A stretch of 33,582 bases of DNA. It comes from Colimorpha sp045640985 (lineage in GTDB: Bacteria > Bacteroidota > Bacteroidia > Bacteroidales > P3). Shown in pieces: positions 16,312 to 24,304 of the stretch. Below the pieces are notes generated by a model. That model had not been told where the DNA came from. It ran no database searches and saw only the letters and a list, made by a program, of their open reading frames with translations. The DNA lies in assembly GCA_045640985.1 (NCBI GenBank), contig JAZUFZ010000045.1:1-33582 (forward strand), read 5' to 3'. The first letter of the stretch is position 1, and the number at the start of each line of letters is the position of its first letter. Made by a program: the position numbers and the translations under genes.

Positions 16312-17057
16312 TATCTGCCCGATTTTGAGACTATATTAAACATCGCGCCCAGATTCATCCACCAGCCGTTATAGGAGGAGGTGAGATTGAGCGACCCCAC
16401 CGGATGAATGCCCACCTCACCTATAAGCCGCGTATTCCCGTTGAGGAGATAATACCCTTTCACGCTATAGAACCACATCGCCACGCGCTCTATCTCGAAA
16501 TCGTTATACGAGCTCCACCGGAGGCTCACATTCCACTCCCGCTCCACCACATCGCACTCCACTTCCGGCCAGAGGCTGTATTCGGCCGCAAACATCACAT
16601 TCATCGGTTCAAATACCGTAGATTCCCCTCCGCGGGTCCGCTGGACCCGTTCCGCCGTATAGCGGTTGGCGAGACCCAGCATCAGATCCCAGTGCCCCCC
16701 GCGCCAGCCGAGGTTCAGCGCACCGGTGAACTCCTGCACGTTCCATTGCGGGAACACCCGGTAGAGATAACGGTGCTGCAGCACCAGTTTTCCCCCTTCC
16801 CATTGCCCCAGCACCGCCTCGCCCTGCAGGTTCAGCGCCGTCCGGCTCCCCGTAGCGAGGTTCAGGCCCAACTGGAGGGAATAGTTCCCGCCGAACGCAT
16901 AATCGCCCATGGCAGCAAAAGCACCCCTGCTCCCCGTGGCGATATGATAGTCGTAGGAGCCGTAGCACCGCACCCGCAGCCCCTTTTCCTGCCCCGCGGC
17001 AAAAAACGCCCCCGCGCAGAGGCACACCAGCAGCACTATTCTTTTAATACATAGCAT
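16311..17057 (-). CDS. Putative outer-membrane beta-barrel protein
   Basis: The 248-aa protein has a signal peptide (MLCIKRIVLLVCLCAGAFFA, cleavage near AAGQ). The rest is made of short alternating strands rich in Tyr, Trp and Gly, such as YSLQLGLNLATGSR, QWNVQEFTGALNLGWRG and WNVSLRWSSYNDFEIERV, and ends near MNLGAMFNIVS. This is the look of a small outer-membrane barrel of 8-10 strands, but I recognise no named family. It is the first gene of the five-gene cluster ending with fabD. Two weak Cys in the signal make a lipoprotein alternative unlikely because no lipobox fits well. Confidence 0.65.
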   Translation of the reverse strand: MLCIKRIVLLVCLCAGAFFAAGQEKGLRVRCYGSYDYHIATGSRGAFAAMGDYAFGGNYSLQLGLNLATGSRTALNLQGEAVLGQWEGGKLVLQHRYLYRVFPQWNVQEFTGALNLGWRGGHWDLMLGLANRYTAERVQRTRGGESTVFEPMNVMFAAEYSLWPEVECDVVEREWNVSLRWSSYNDFEIERVAMWFYSVKGYYLLNGNTRLIGEVGIHPVGSLNLTSSYNGWWMNLGAMFNIVSKSGR

Positions 17058-17090
17058 ATAAGGTCAAAATTGTAATTTTCAATAGAGATG

Positions 17091-17098
17091 CAAATATA
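17091..17098 (-). promoter_or_regulatory. -7 element of the envelope/fabD cluster
   Basis: Minus-strand TATATTTG lies 34 bp upstream of the start codon at 17057 and matches TAnnTTTG exactly. No good TTTG is seen 19-21 bp further upstream. Confidence 0.55.
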
Positions 17099-17236
17099 CG
17101 AATAATTTTTGAATCTTATTCATATATTTTTCTTATAACGCAGAAAACATCCTTTTATTGTACGCCCGCGAAAATATATTTATCCGCCGTACCGTATGCC
17201 CGCAACAGCGGAGTTTCTCTAAGGAAAACTATCATC

Positions 17237-17280
17237 GGTATCTCCGGAGTATCTCCCAAGTATCTCCCGGGTATCTCCCA
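17237..17280 (+). repeat. Element C, left 11-bp array (four units)
   Basis: The units are ggtatctccgg, agtatctccca, agtatctcccg and ggtatctccca, with an exact 11-bp period. The core gtatctcc is the same as the repeats at the outer end of element A. Confidence 0.85.
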
Positions 17281-17334
17281 AGTAGGGAGCCTTTTCTGAG
17301 CATTCCGCCGGCTGATTTTTCCGGTGTCAGGAGG

Positions 17335-17433
17335 GACTTACCAGAGAGATACCAGGGAGATACCCGCTCCTTACCCGCTCCTTACCCGCTCCTTACCTGC
17401 TCCTTACCTGCTCCTTGCCCGCTCCTTGCCCGC
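17335..17433 (+). repeat. Element C, right 11-bp array (nine units)
   Basis: Nine consecutive 11-mers run from gacttaccaga through gagataccagg and gagatacccgc to tccttacccgc (two copies), tccttacctgc (two) and tccttgcccgc (two). The phase is unbroken while the first four bases change from gaga to tcct. The first units are inverted relative to the left array: cgggtatctccc (17268-17279) is the perfect complement of gggagatacccg (17355-17366), so a 12-bp stem with a 75-nt loop can form. The array lies just downstream of the YjbR gene, where it might affect transcript ends. Confidence 0.85.
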
Positions 17434-17451
17434 TTCCGCGGGGCGCCCGCG

Positions 17452-17805
17452 TCAGATGTCCGTTTCGGGGATACGGAGCTTCAGGGGTAGTTTCCGGTTT
17501 ACTTCTAACCAGGAATGGCGGACAAGACGCGCGAGAAGTTCATCGTCATGCAGACGGTCGAGGTGTATCTGGTTCCAGTATTTCCGGTTCCAGTGCCGGG
17601 CCCCTTCTATGGCGGGATAGCGTTCCCGGAGTTCGAGGGCATATTCCGGATCGCATTTAAGAACAGCGATGTCGGGACGGTCGAGCGGGATACAGGCAAA
17701 GATTTTCCCTTGGAGCCGGAACACGACGACTGTGTCATCGAAGGGCATATCCTCAGTAGCGAGGGGCTGACGGAGACAGCATTCCCGAAAGGTCTCTATA
17801 TTCAT
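17452..17805 (-). CDS. MmcQ/YjbR-family protein
   Basis: The 117-aa protein matches the MmcQ/YjbR family, a small single-domain fold with a CyaY-like shape thought to bind DNA. Family marks are an N-terminal ETFRECCLRQP followed by PFDDTVVVFRLQGKIFACIPL, then an ending rich in basic residues after HWNRKYWNQIHLD. That last segment corresponds to the usual ...K.HW..V.L. region with ELLARLVRHSWLEV. The function is not established. The start directly abuts the AlkD stop, so the two are co-translated. DNA alkylation repair plus a putative DNA-binding partner is a plausible theme but is not shown. Confidence 0.85.
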   Translation of the reverse strand: MNIETFRECCLRQPLATEDMPFDDTVVVFRLQGKIFACIPLDRPDIAVLKCDPEYALELRERYPAIEGARHWNRKYWNQIHLDRLHDDELLARLVRHSWLEVNRKLPLKLRIPETDI

Positions 17806-18537
17806 TTATATCAGCGAGTTGAGGTATTGTTTCCGAATAGGTTCGGGATATTTTTCTATGGCATACCGGAGGAGCGTCCGGGGCATGGTCCTGTATCGGA
17901 CGGAGAGGTAGGCCGAGAGGCGGTCCATATCGCGTTTGCCCGCTTCGCGGAGGAGCCATCCTACCGCCTTCTGGAGCAGGTCGTGGAGCGGTTCCTCCTT
18001 AGAGAGGAGGCGGTCGGCTATCGCATAGGTATCGTCCAGGTCGCCCTGACGGATGAAATAGATGGTCGAGACAATTCCCATCCGCTGTTCCCAGAGGGTC
18101 CTGCCGTTATCCGCCAGATCGTAGAGGAGGGCGCGGTCGCGGGAGTAGAGCCAGGCCCCGAGTATCTCGTAGCAGGAGAGATCCACCAGATCCCAGTTGT
18201 TGATGAAATCGGTATGGGAGAGGTAGAAGGCGACACACTGCTGCTGGAAACTGGGGTCCTTCTTACTGTGCCTGAAAAGCTGCACGAGCGTCAGAAGCGA
18301 AGCCATACGGACTTCATGATAAGGGCTTCGGATGGTGGTTTCGAGGTCTTCAAGGGTGGTACGTTCCCAGCATTGCTTCACAACCGCACGGATGACGGGG
18401 ACCCTGATGCCGAGGAACCGGTCCCCCTCGCCATATTGTCCGGGCCCAGTCTTGAAGAAACGGGACAGGCCAGCCACCTGGGAGGGGTCAGCATGAGGAA
18501 GCAAAGTGGAAAGAAGTATCGGCGTGCTTGTATTCAT
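17806..18537 (-). CDS. AlkD-like DNA alkylation repair protein
   Basis: The 243-aa protein belongs to the AlkD HEAT-like repeat family of DNA glycosylases that remove bulky or positively charged alkylated bases. Family features are FLGIRVPVIRAVVK near the N-terminus, HEVRMASL, the segment INNWDLVDLS that supplies the catalytic-site Trp and Asp, the Arg in LWEQRMGIVST, and KAVGWLLREAGKRD. It should bind damaged DNA along a concave basic face without base flipping. YjbR follows without a gap, and 69 bp separate it from the membrane-protein gene upstream with no terminator in between. It may therefore belong to the SPFH operon, although a separate promoter is possible. Confidence 0.9.
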   Translation of the reverse strand: MNTSTPILLSTLLPHADPSQVAGLSRFFKTGPGQYGEGDRFLGIRVPVIRAVVKQCWERTTLEDLETTIRSPYHEVRMASLLTLVQLFRHSKKDPSFQQQCVAFYLSHTDFINNWDLVDLSCYEILGAWLYSRDRALLYDLADNGRTLWEQRMGIVSTIYFIRQGDLDDTYAIADRLLSKEEPLHDLLQKAVGWLLREAGKRDMDRLSAYLSVRYRTMPRTLLRYAIEKYPEPIRKQYLNSLI

Positions 18538-18606
18538 AGCAGATGAAAGGTAAAGACAGTGAATATGAGTGAAAGAAATATTATTGACATCATGGCTGGA
18601 AACGGG

Positions 18607-19059
18607 CTATCTGTTGTGGTTAGCGACCTGAACTTCGGTAACGATAAACAATATGGCGGCAGCCACATAGAATACTACGGATGCTATAACCAGCGGTTTC
18701 AGCTGTACGGAAAACACTCCGCACGCGCTTCCTATGGCGCACAGCAGCACGACGATACCGTAACGGGCAGGACGAAGCTCATGAGTATCAGGCGGAAGGG
18801 TATCTTTCTGGAGTTTCAGTTTCCGGTTCCTGAGTACGAGACGGCTGTTGGTGCAGTGCTGCGGCCGATAGACGGTCATCAGCGTTTCGAAACCGACCAG
18901 CAGGGGAACCAGAATGAAGGAAATGAAAGAATCACCAGACTGTTCAAAGAGCTGTTCAAAGCCTACGGAAATCGCCTCGAACATGAATGCCCCAAAAATG
19001 ATGAGAAACGACAATATGACCAATACAAAAAAAATCGGATGTTTATTCATGGGATTCAA
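18607..19059 (-). CDS. Small membrane protein of the SPFH operon
   Basis: The 150-aa protein has about four membrane segments (residues 8-28, 43-63, 98-116 and 120-142) and a short basic loop of about 30 residues in the middle (NSRLVLRNRKLKLQKD). I recognise no named family. The gene overlaps the small ribbon-helix-helix gene upstream; M4 (start at 19050) gives an 8-nt overlap and M1 a 17-nt overlap. Position suggests a membrane partner of the SPFH protein encoded two genes upstream; this is inferred from linkage only. Confidence 0.7.
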   Translation of the reverse strand: MNPMNKHPIFFVLVILSFLIIFGAFMFEAISVGFEQLFEQSGDSFISFILVPLLVGFETLMTVYRPQHCTNSRLVLRNRKLKLQKDTLPPDTHELRPARYGIVVLLCAIGSACGVFSVQLKPLVIASVVFYVAAAILFIVTEVQVANHNR

Positions 19060-19222
19060 CCTTTTGTGGATTCGACTTCTTTGGATAGCGCTTCGATTTC
19101 TTCAGCGCTTCGGCCAGAAGGAACTCGATCTGGCCATTCGTGCTGCGGAAGTCGTCGGCCGCCCACCGTTCGATGGCGGCCAACATCTCCTCATCAACCC
19201 TCAAAGCAAAGGTTTTTTTCAT
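19043..19222 (-). CDS. Arc-type ribbon-helix-helix protein
   Basis: This 59-aa gene reads MKKTFALRVDEEMLAAIERW, then AADDFRSTNGQIEFLLAEAL, then a Lys-rich tail ending VESHE. The pattern of a short strand (TFALRVD), helix (EEMLAAIERWAADD), the turn RSTNGQ and helix IEFLLAEALKK is that of Arc/MetJ-like ribbon-helix-helix DNA-binding proteins. As I recall, small Arc-like genes beside SPFH genes occur in other Bacteroidales. It begins 38 bp after the SPFH stop and overlaps the small membrane-protein gene. It could autoregulate the operon; no operator was identified. No toxin gene is paired with it. Confidence 0.85.
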   Translation of the reverse strand: MKKTFALRVDEEMLAAIERWAADDFRSTNGQIEFLLAEALKKSKRYPKKSNPQKVESHE

Positions 19223-19260
19223 GATGGATTCTTTTTAATGACCTGCGGGCAGTCCGTGGA

Positions 19261-20223
19261 TCAATACAACGTTCCGGCATTGATTACAGGGCTGGCACTC
19301 TCGTCGGCACACAGAACCACCAGAAGATTGCTTACCATGGCTGCCTTGCGTTCGGCATCGAGTTCTACGATATGGTCGTTCTCCAGTTTCCTGAGGGCAA
19401 GATCCACCATGGTCACAGCGCCTTCCACAATCTTTTCGCGGGCCGAGATGATTGCATCGGCCTGCTGGCGGCGAAGCATTACGCTGGCGATTTCGGCTGC
19501 GTAAGCAAGATAATTGATGCGAGCCTCCACGACCTCAATTCCGGCGATGCTGAGACGGCTGCGGAGTTCCTGCTCCAGACCTTCGTTGATTTCCTCTCCA
19601 CCGCTGCGGAGGGTAATTTCTTCCGTCCTGCTGTCGATATTATCGTAGGCGTAAAGACCTGCAACCTTTCTCAAGGCAGCATCGCTCTGTACGTTCACGA
19701 AACTGTCATACCCTTTCAGCGTCTGGGACTGGGCCTGAGAGGAGCCGTCTTTCTGAACCGTAGCAAGCGTATCGACATCGATATCGAAGCAGGCCTTATA
19801 GGTATCGCGGATTTTCCACACCAGCACGAGACCGATCATGATAGGGTTGCCGTTCCTGTCGTTCACCTTAATAGGATTCACGTCCATGTTACGCGCACGA
19901 AGGGAAATCTTCTGCTTGCCATAGAAAGGATTAACCCAGAAAAAACCATTGTCGCGAACCGTACCGCGATATTTTCCGAAGAAGGTCAGCACCCGGGACT
20001 GGTTGGGCTGGATAATCATAAAGCCTATGAGATGAAGAATATAAAGGAAAGTAAGCACGCATCCCAGAAGCACAGTAAAGACGATTTCACCGTCGGTTTC
20101 AGCACCGCTTCCGCACAGGACGATGAGCCAGACAAAACCCGCCAGAAGGACAAGATTTACAATCAGATTGAAAAAGCCATTGTTCAAGGCACTCATTTTA
20201 CGAGAAAATTCTTTTGTTTCCAT
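19261..20223 (-). CDS. SPFH/Band 7 domain membrane protein
   Basis: The 320-aa protein has two N-terminal membrane segments (about 17-37 and 48-71). A Band 7/prohibitin-type domain follows: PNQSRVLTFFGKYRGTVRDN (72-91), then GFFWVNPFY, LRARNMDVNPIKVNDRNGNP and VWKIRDTYKACFDID. A helical region comes after that, with RSRLSIAGIEVVEARINYLAYA and then RRQQADAIISAREKIVEGAV. SPFH proteins form oligomeric scaffolds or microdomains in the membrane; the exact role here is unknown. The family usually contains a Gln-Ala repeat helix like the one seen. It heads an operon with an Arc-like regulator and a small membrane protein. Confidence 0.92.
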   Translation of the reverse strand: METKEFSRKMSALNNGFFNLIVNLVLLAGFVWLIVLCGSGAETDGEIVFTVLLGCVLTFLYILHLIGFMIIQPNQSRVLTFFGKYRGTVRDNGFFWVNPFYGKQKISLRARNMDVNPIKVNDRNGNPIMIGLVLVWKIRDTYKACFDIDVDTLATVQKDGSSQAQSQTLKGYDSFVNVQSDAALRKVAGLYAYDNIDSRTEEITLRSGGEEINEGLEQELRSRLSIAGIEVVEARINYLAYAAEIASVMLRRQQADAIISAREKIVEGAVTMVDLALRKLENDHIVELDAERKAAMVSNLLVVLCADESASPVINAGTLY

Positions 20224-20293
20224 GATATTGTATTTTGAATTGATTATGAATTTGATTTGCGATTCATTGTGATATCATTTTAATATCATTTTG

Positions 20294-20326
20294 CAAAATT
20301 ACAAACTTTTTTTCATACGAACCAAA
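20294..20326 (-). promoter_or_regulatory. Promoter of the SPFH operon
   Basis: Minus-strand TTTG (20326-20323) and TAATTTTG (20301-20294) are 21 bp apart. The start codon lies about 70 bp downstream. It is divergent from the aminopeptidase promoter, and the two upstream regions interleave. Confidence 0.75.
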
Positions 20327-20335
20327 TTTTTTTCG

Positions 20336-20343
20336 TACTTTTG
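20336..20343 (+). promoter_or_regulatory. -7 element of the M1 aminopeptidase operon
   Basis: TACTTTTG matches TAnnTTTG and lies 39 bp upstream of the ATG at 20383. No clean TTTG is found at the expected distance, where a run of T lies instead. Confidence 0.6.
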
Positions 20344-20382
20344 CAAAAATTTTCAGTTTTGCAACTAATATATAATGAATAG

Positions 20383-22656
20383 ATGAAAAAGTTTGTTTTG
20401 TGGATGGTTCTGGTGCTGCTATTCTGGCAGTCCGGAGAGGCTCAGACTCCAGATTTTGACGTTTATGAGTACAGCCTCGAACTCGATTTATGCCACAAAA
20501 TGGACCGCCAGCTGGCAGGCAAAGCGACCCTTACGATTGCAACGGAGACCGATTCCGTAACGCTGGATCTGAGGTCTGCCACGGTGGATTCCGTCCTGAT
20601 CAACGGGATTCCGGCCGGCTATTCCTACAACGGAAGGTATCTGAAACTGCCCTCTTCCGGTATGCGTTCCATCCAGCCCGTCATCTATTATCATACCGGA
20701 AATACCGTAGAATCCTACGGCTGGGGAGGACTCCATATCGATGGCGGAATGTGCTATAATCTTGGGGTGGCCTTTGAGGATTACCCCCACAACTACGGGC
20801 GCGCATGGATGCCCTGCCACGACGATTTTCAGGACAAGGCGACCTACAGAATTTCCATCACCTGCAAACCGGGCTGGAGAACCCTCTGCAGCGGTATCCG
20901 CGAAAGCGAAACCCTCAACTCCGACAGCAGCATCACCTCCGTATGGGTTATCGAAAATCCTACACCTACCTACCTGATAGGCTTCGCTTCAGCCCCGCTG
21001 AAGATTATCGAACGCACCTATCAGGGAATCTATGGAGAATACCCAGCCATGATCGGCTTCGTAAATCAGGACAGCGCAGCCGTATGGGAGGCCTACGCTA
21101 TTCTGGAAGATGCAGTACCCATGTATGAACGCTGTTTCGGACCCTACCGCTGGGGAAGGATAGGATATGTGGGCACGCCGAAAGGCTCTATGGAACACGC
21201 CAACAATATCTCGCTCGTGAATTCCTGCATGGCAAACATGGAACAGAGTTGCCAGAGTGTGATTGTCCACGAACTGGCCCACGCCTGGTTCGGGAACCTC
21301 ATCACCTGCGCGGAATCAGGCGATATGTGGATAAACGAAGGGGGAGCCACCTTCTGCGAAGAAATCGCCATGGAGGCGGCCTTCGGGAAATCCTTCGCCC
21401 GAAACTACCACCAGAACAACCTCTTTTCGGTACTTACTACGGCTCATCTTGATGACGGCGGATATATTGCCCTCCATGGGGTAACCCCGGACGTAACCTA
21501 CGGAACCACAACCTATCACAAAGGTGCTACCGTATGGCACTCTCTGAGAGGTTATCTGGGCGAGGAGGTCTTTTATGCAGCCATGCAACGGCTCTTTACA
21601 GAGGTCGCTTTCGGGAACCTCGATGCTGCCGGCATCCGCGATTCTTTAAGCCATTATACGGGGGTAGATCTGACCGGCTTCTTTGACTTCCACGTCTTCA
21701 ACGCCGGTTTCAACGACTACAGGATCGACTCTCTGAAATTCCACGAAAATATAGCCGAAATCACCCTCAGCCAGCATCTGCTGCGCGCTCCGGAGATGAT
21801 GAATTCCAACCGCATTCCTATCACTTTCCACAGCGGAAACGGTGAGACCCACAAACACTGGTTCACCTTCAACGGTGAGAATACCACGCAATCGGTAGAA
21901 CTGCCCCTCTATCCCGCTTTCGCCATCCTCGACGAAGACTGTGAGATTTCCCACGCCTCAATCCTGAGCCAGTATTCCATTACCGCTACCGGGACCCCGC
22001 AGGAAGCCGCAAATGCCTATTTCTCCACCAAGGCAGTAGCCCTCTACGATACCGCACAGATATATGTCTCCCACCATTTTACCGCCCCGGGAGCATCTCC
22101 GCAAGAGGGCATTATCCGTACCGCCAACCGCTATTGGACCATCAACGCCATCATGGACTGGAACAACCAGATTACCGGACGTTTCAGATATGCCCGGGGG
22201 AAATCCCCTCAGGCTATAGACTATGGTTTCTACAACCAGACCCAGACCCTGGATTCCATGGCACTCGTCTATCGCCCCGATGCCGGTCATCCCTGGAAGA
22301 TTGTCTCCCTCCGCCACACCTCAAACGCCGATGAGGGAACCTTCATATTAGAGTTTCTCCGCTCCGGAGAATATACCTTAGCCGTAGTAGATACCGCACT
22401 GCTCGGCATCGCTCCGGCATCCCATGCGGAAACCGCCTTCATCGCCCCCAACCCTTCCCAGTCCCGCTTCACGGCCGAGACCGCCAAGGGGCGCCTGATT
22501 ATCTATGACCTCTCCGGAAACGAAAGGCTCAGCCTCACGGTGGAACAGGGAATCCATACCATTTCCCACAATCTGCCCGCCGGGACCTATATCGCACGCC
22601 TGGTTTCCGAAGAAGGAACAATCCTGAAACAACAAAAAATAATCATCTTAGAATAA
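20383..22656 (+). CDS. M1-family aminopeptidase with T9SS sorting domain
   Basis: The 757-aa secreted protein has a signal peptide (MKKFVLWMVLVLLFWQSGEA) and an N-terminal beta domain. The M1 metallopeptidase core has the substrate motif GSMEH (268-272, usually GxMEN), the zinc site HELAH (296-300) and Glu319 in WINEG, with the 18-residue spacing of gluzincins. The C-terminal about 75 residues start FIAPNPSQSRFTAET, contain LIIYDLSGNERLSL and GTYIARLVSEEGTILKQQKI, and end IILE. This is the type A sorting domain of the type IX secretion system, so the protein is predicted to cross the outer membrane and be surface-attached or released. It should remove N-terminal residues from peptides. rbfA follows by 15 bp. 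Confidence 0.93.
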   Translation: MKKFVLWMVLVLLFWQSGEAQTPDFDVYEYSLELDLCHKMDRQLAGKATLTIATETDSVTLDLRSATVDSVLINGIPAGYSYNGRYLKLPSSGMRSIQPVIYYHTGNTVESYGWGGLHIDGGMCYNLGVAFEDYPHNYGRAWMPCHDDFQDKATYRISITCKPGWRTLCSGIRESETLNSDSSITSVWVIENPTPTYLIGFASAPLKIIERTYQGIYGEYPAMIGFVNQDSAAVWEAYAILEDAVPMYERCFGPYRWGRIGYVGTPKGSMEHANNISLVNSCMANMEQSCQSVIVHELAHAWFGNLITCAESGDMWINEGGATFCEEIAMEAAFGKSFARNYHQNNLFSVLTTAHLDDGGYIALHGVTPDVTYGTTTYHKGATVWHSLRGYLGEEVFYAAMQRLFTEVAFGNLDAAGIRDSLSHYTGVDLTGFFDFHVFNAGFNDYRIDSLKFHENIAEITLSQHLLRAPEMMNSNRIPITFHSGNGETHKHWFTFNGENTTQSVELPLYPAFAILDEDCEISHASILSQYSITATGTPQEAANAYFSTKAVALYDTAQIYVSHHFTAPGASPQEGIIRTANRYWTINAIMDWNNQITGRFRYARGKSPQAIDYGFYNQTQTLDSMALVYRPDAGHPWKIVSLRHTSNADEGTFILEFLRSGEYTLAVVDTALLGIAPASHAETAFIAPNPSQSRFTAETAKGRLIIYDLSGNERLSLTVEQGIHTISHNLPAGTYIARLVSEEGTILKQQKIIILE

Positions 22657-22671
22657 AACGAAACCACAGAC

Positions 22672-23016
22672 ATGGAAAAAAGCCGACAAAACAAAATCTC
22701 ACGCCTCATACAGCAGGACCTCGCAGAAATATTCCTCAAGGAGATGAAATCCACCCTCGGAGCCTCCCTGATATCCGTAACGGAAGTCCGCATCACCAGC
22801 GACCTCAGCATCGCACGAATCTTCATCAGCGTATTCCCTATCGGAGGGGAAACCAAAGAAGCCGTCATGCAGAACATCGCCGACCATACCCCCGAAATCC
22901 GGAAACGGCTGGGACTGCGCGAAGCCAAACAGCTGAGAATCATCCCAACCCTCGAATTCTATCTTGACGAGTCCATTGACCAGGCCGAGAAAATCGACCG
23001 CCTGCTGAAGCAATAA
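22672..23016 (+). CDS. rbfA: 30S ribosome-binding factor RbfA
   Basis: RbfA binds the 30S subunit late in assembly, helps 16S rRNA 5' end maturation and matters in the cold. The 114-aa product has the usual start RQNKISRLIQQDLAEIF, the KH-like core ISVTEVRITSDLSIARIFISV (split at the Asp-Leu), the RKRLGLREAKQLRIIPTLEF block and the family ending DESIDQAEKIDRLL. Length is normal. It lies 15 bp after the aminopeptidase and 7 bp before the permease gene, so it is transcribed with both. Confidence 0.95.
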   Translation: MEKSRQNKISRLIQQDLAEIFLKEMKSTLGASLISVTEVRITSDLSIARIFISVFPIGGETKEAVMQNIADHTPEIRKRLGLREAKQLRIIPTLEFYLDESIDQAEKIDRLLKQ

Positions 23017-23023
23017 CCGCAAA

Positions 23024-24271
23024 ATGAAGACCGAATTTCTCATAGCACGAAGATACCTCTTTGCCCGTCGCAGAAAGACCATCGTAAACATCATCTCCCG
23101 GATCTCGCTCGTCGGTATCGCGGTAGGCGCCATGGCGCTTATCATGGTACTCTCCGTCTATAACGGAATCGGAACCCTCACTCAGTCGCTCTTCAACATA
23201 CTCGACCCGCCCCTGATAGTGGAGCCCTCCAGTGGAAAGACCATTCCCCTCTCCACCATTCCCTACGAGAAAATCCAATCCCTCGACGGCGTAGAATCCG
23301 CTTACCCCATAGTGGAAGAAAACGCCTGGGTCACCCACAACCAGAACCAGACCATCGTACAGCTCCGCGGCGTAGATCAGGAATACCTCCATACCTCCCA
23401 TCTGGACAGTCTGCTCCTCTTCGGAGAACCGGTCCTCCGCGAAAACGAGGTTGATTATGCGCTTTTCGGCTGCGAGATAGCCCACACCCTCGGCATCCAG
23501 CCCTTCGGCAACAGTCCCGTGATGATTCATATCCCCCATCGCTCCGGCAGCCTCGGCTTTTCCCTCAACGATGCCTTCAACAGCACCGCCACCCATCCCT
23601 CCGGAGTCTTCCAGATACAGCAGGAAATTGACGAAAAATACATTCTCACCGACATCAACCTGGTCCGCTCCCTCATGGAATATGCCCCCGACGAATGCAC
23701 CGCCCTCGCAGTCTATACCGCCCCAAAACACCAGAAAGCCCTCAAACAGCAAATCAAAGAACTCTGCGCGCCCGCCTGCGAAGTAACCGTAAAAGACCGC
23801 TACGAACAGCAGCCGCTCTATTTCAAGATTTTCCGCTCCGAGCGTCTCGCCATCATCCTCATCCTCTCCCTCATCGTACTCATCTCCACCCTCAGCCTCA
23901 TCGCCTCGCTCTCGCTGCTCATCATCGACAAGCAACGCAACATCAACATACTCAAATCCATGGGAATGCCCACCGCCTCCATACGCAGGACCTTCACCAT
24001 CGAAGGACTGCTCATTGCCACCATAGGCGTCATCGTAGGCATCGCTTTGGGATTTGTCTGCTGCTTCCTCCAGCAGCAGTTCGGCATCATCAAGATGGGC
24101 GACGGAAATTTCATTGTCCACGCCTTCCCCGTCGAGATGCACCTCTCCGACTTCCTCCTCACCTTCGTGCTGGTACTCGGCATTTCCGCCCTTGCCGTAG
24201 TCTTCACCACCCGCCACAACACCACGCCCAGAACGCCCCGCCCCCAAAGGGCAGCCAGACGCCGGGCGTAG
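23024..24271 (+). CDS. FtsX/LolC-type ABC transporter permease
   Basis: The 415-aa membrane protein has the plan of FtsX-domain permeases: one N-terminal membrane segment (about 28-46, SLVGIAVGAMALIMVLSVYN), a large periplasmic MacB-like domain (about 50-270), then three segments (about 275-300, 327-350 and 376-394). The start FLIARRYLFARRRKTIVNII (residues 5-24) is typical of the LolC/LolE branch, which hands lipoproteins to LolA. That role is likely but not proven, because no LolD ATPase gene is adjacent. The C-terminus ends in a basic Pro/Arg tail (TPRTPRPQRAARRRA). The downstream gene is convergent after 33 bp, with no clear terminator. Confidence 0.9.
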   Translation: MKTEFLIARRYLFARRRKTIVNIISRISLVGIAVGAMALIMVLSVYNGIGTLTQSLFNILDPPLIVEPSSGKTIPLSTIPYEKIQSLDGVESAYPIVEENAWVTHNQNQTIVQLRGVDQEYLHTSHLDSLLLFGEPVLRENEVDYALFGCEIAHTLGIQPFGNSPVMIHIPHRSGSLGFSLNDAFNSTATHPSGVFQIQQEIDEKYILTDINLVRSLMEYAPDECTALAVYTAPKHQKALKQQIKELCAPACEVTVKDRYEQQPLYFKIFRSERLAIILILSLIVLISTLSLIASLSLLIIDKQRNINILKSMGMPTASIRRTFTIEGLLIATIGVIVGIALGFVCCFLQQQFGIIKMGDGNFIVHAFPVEMHLSDFLLTFVLVLGISALAVVFTTRHNTTPRTPRPQRAARRRA

Positions 24272-24304
24272 CACAAGTGGTTTTATCGTTCCAGCCGTAA
24301 TCAG

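Larger units (their letters stand above)
17099..17451. other. Intergenic region holding element C
   Basis: Between the YjbR gene stop and the promoter of the next cluster there is no gene. It contains an AT-rich part (17099-17180) and two arrays of 11-bp repeats in opposite orientation (17237-17280 and 17335-17433), described separately. Open frames here are Pro/Leu/Arg-rich by-products of the 33-base super-period. Confidence 0.6.

Noticed and set aside
17237..17433. Possible CRISPR array
   Set aside because: The 11-bp units are directly adjacent with no spacers, and no cas gene is present.
17515..18546. 343-codon plus-strand frame across yjbR and alkD
   Set aside because: It overlaps two recognised minus-strand genes and has no features of its own.
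19043..19222. Antitoxin of a toxin-antitoxin pair
   Set aside because: The neighbours are a membrane protein and an SPFH protein; no RelE, MazF, HipA or similar toxin is adjacent.
22940..24274. 444-codon open frame antisense to rbfA and the permease gene
   Set aside because: The product is extremely rich in Gly, Glu and Asp, the mirror of membrane-protein codons. The sense genes are well supported.
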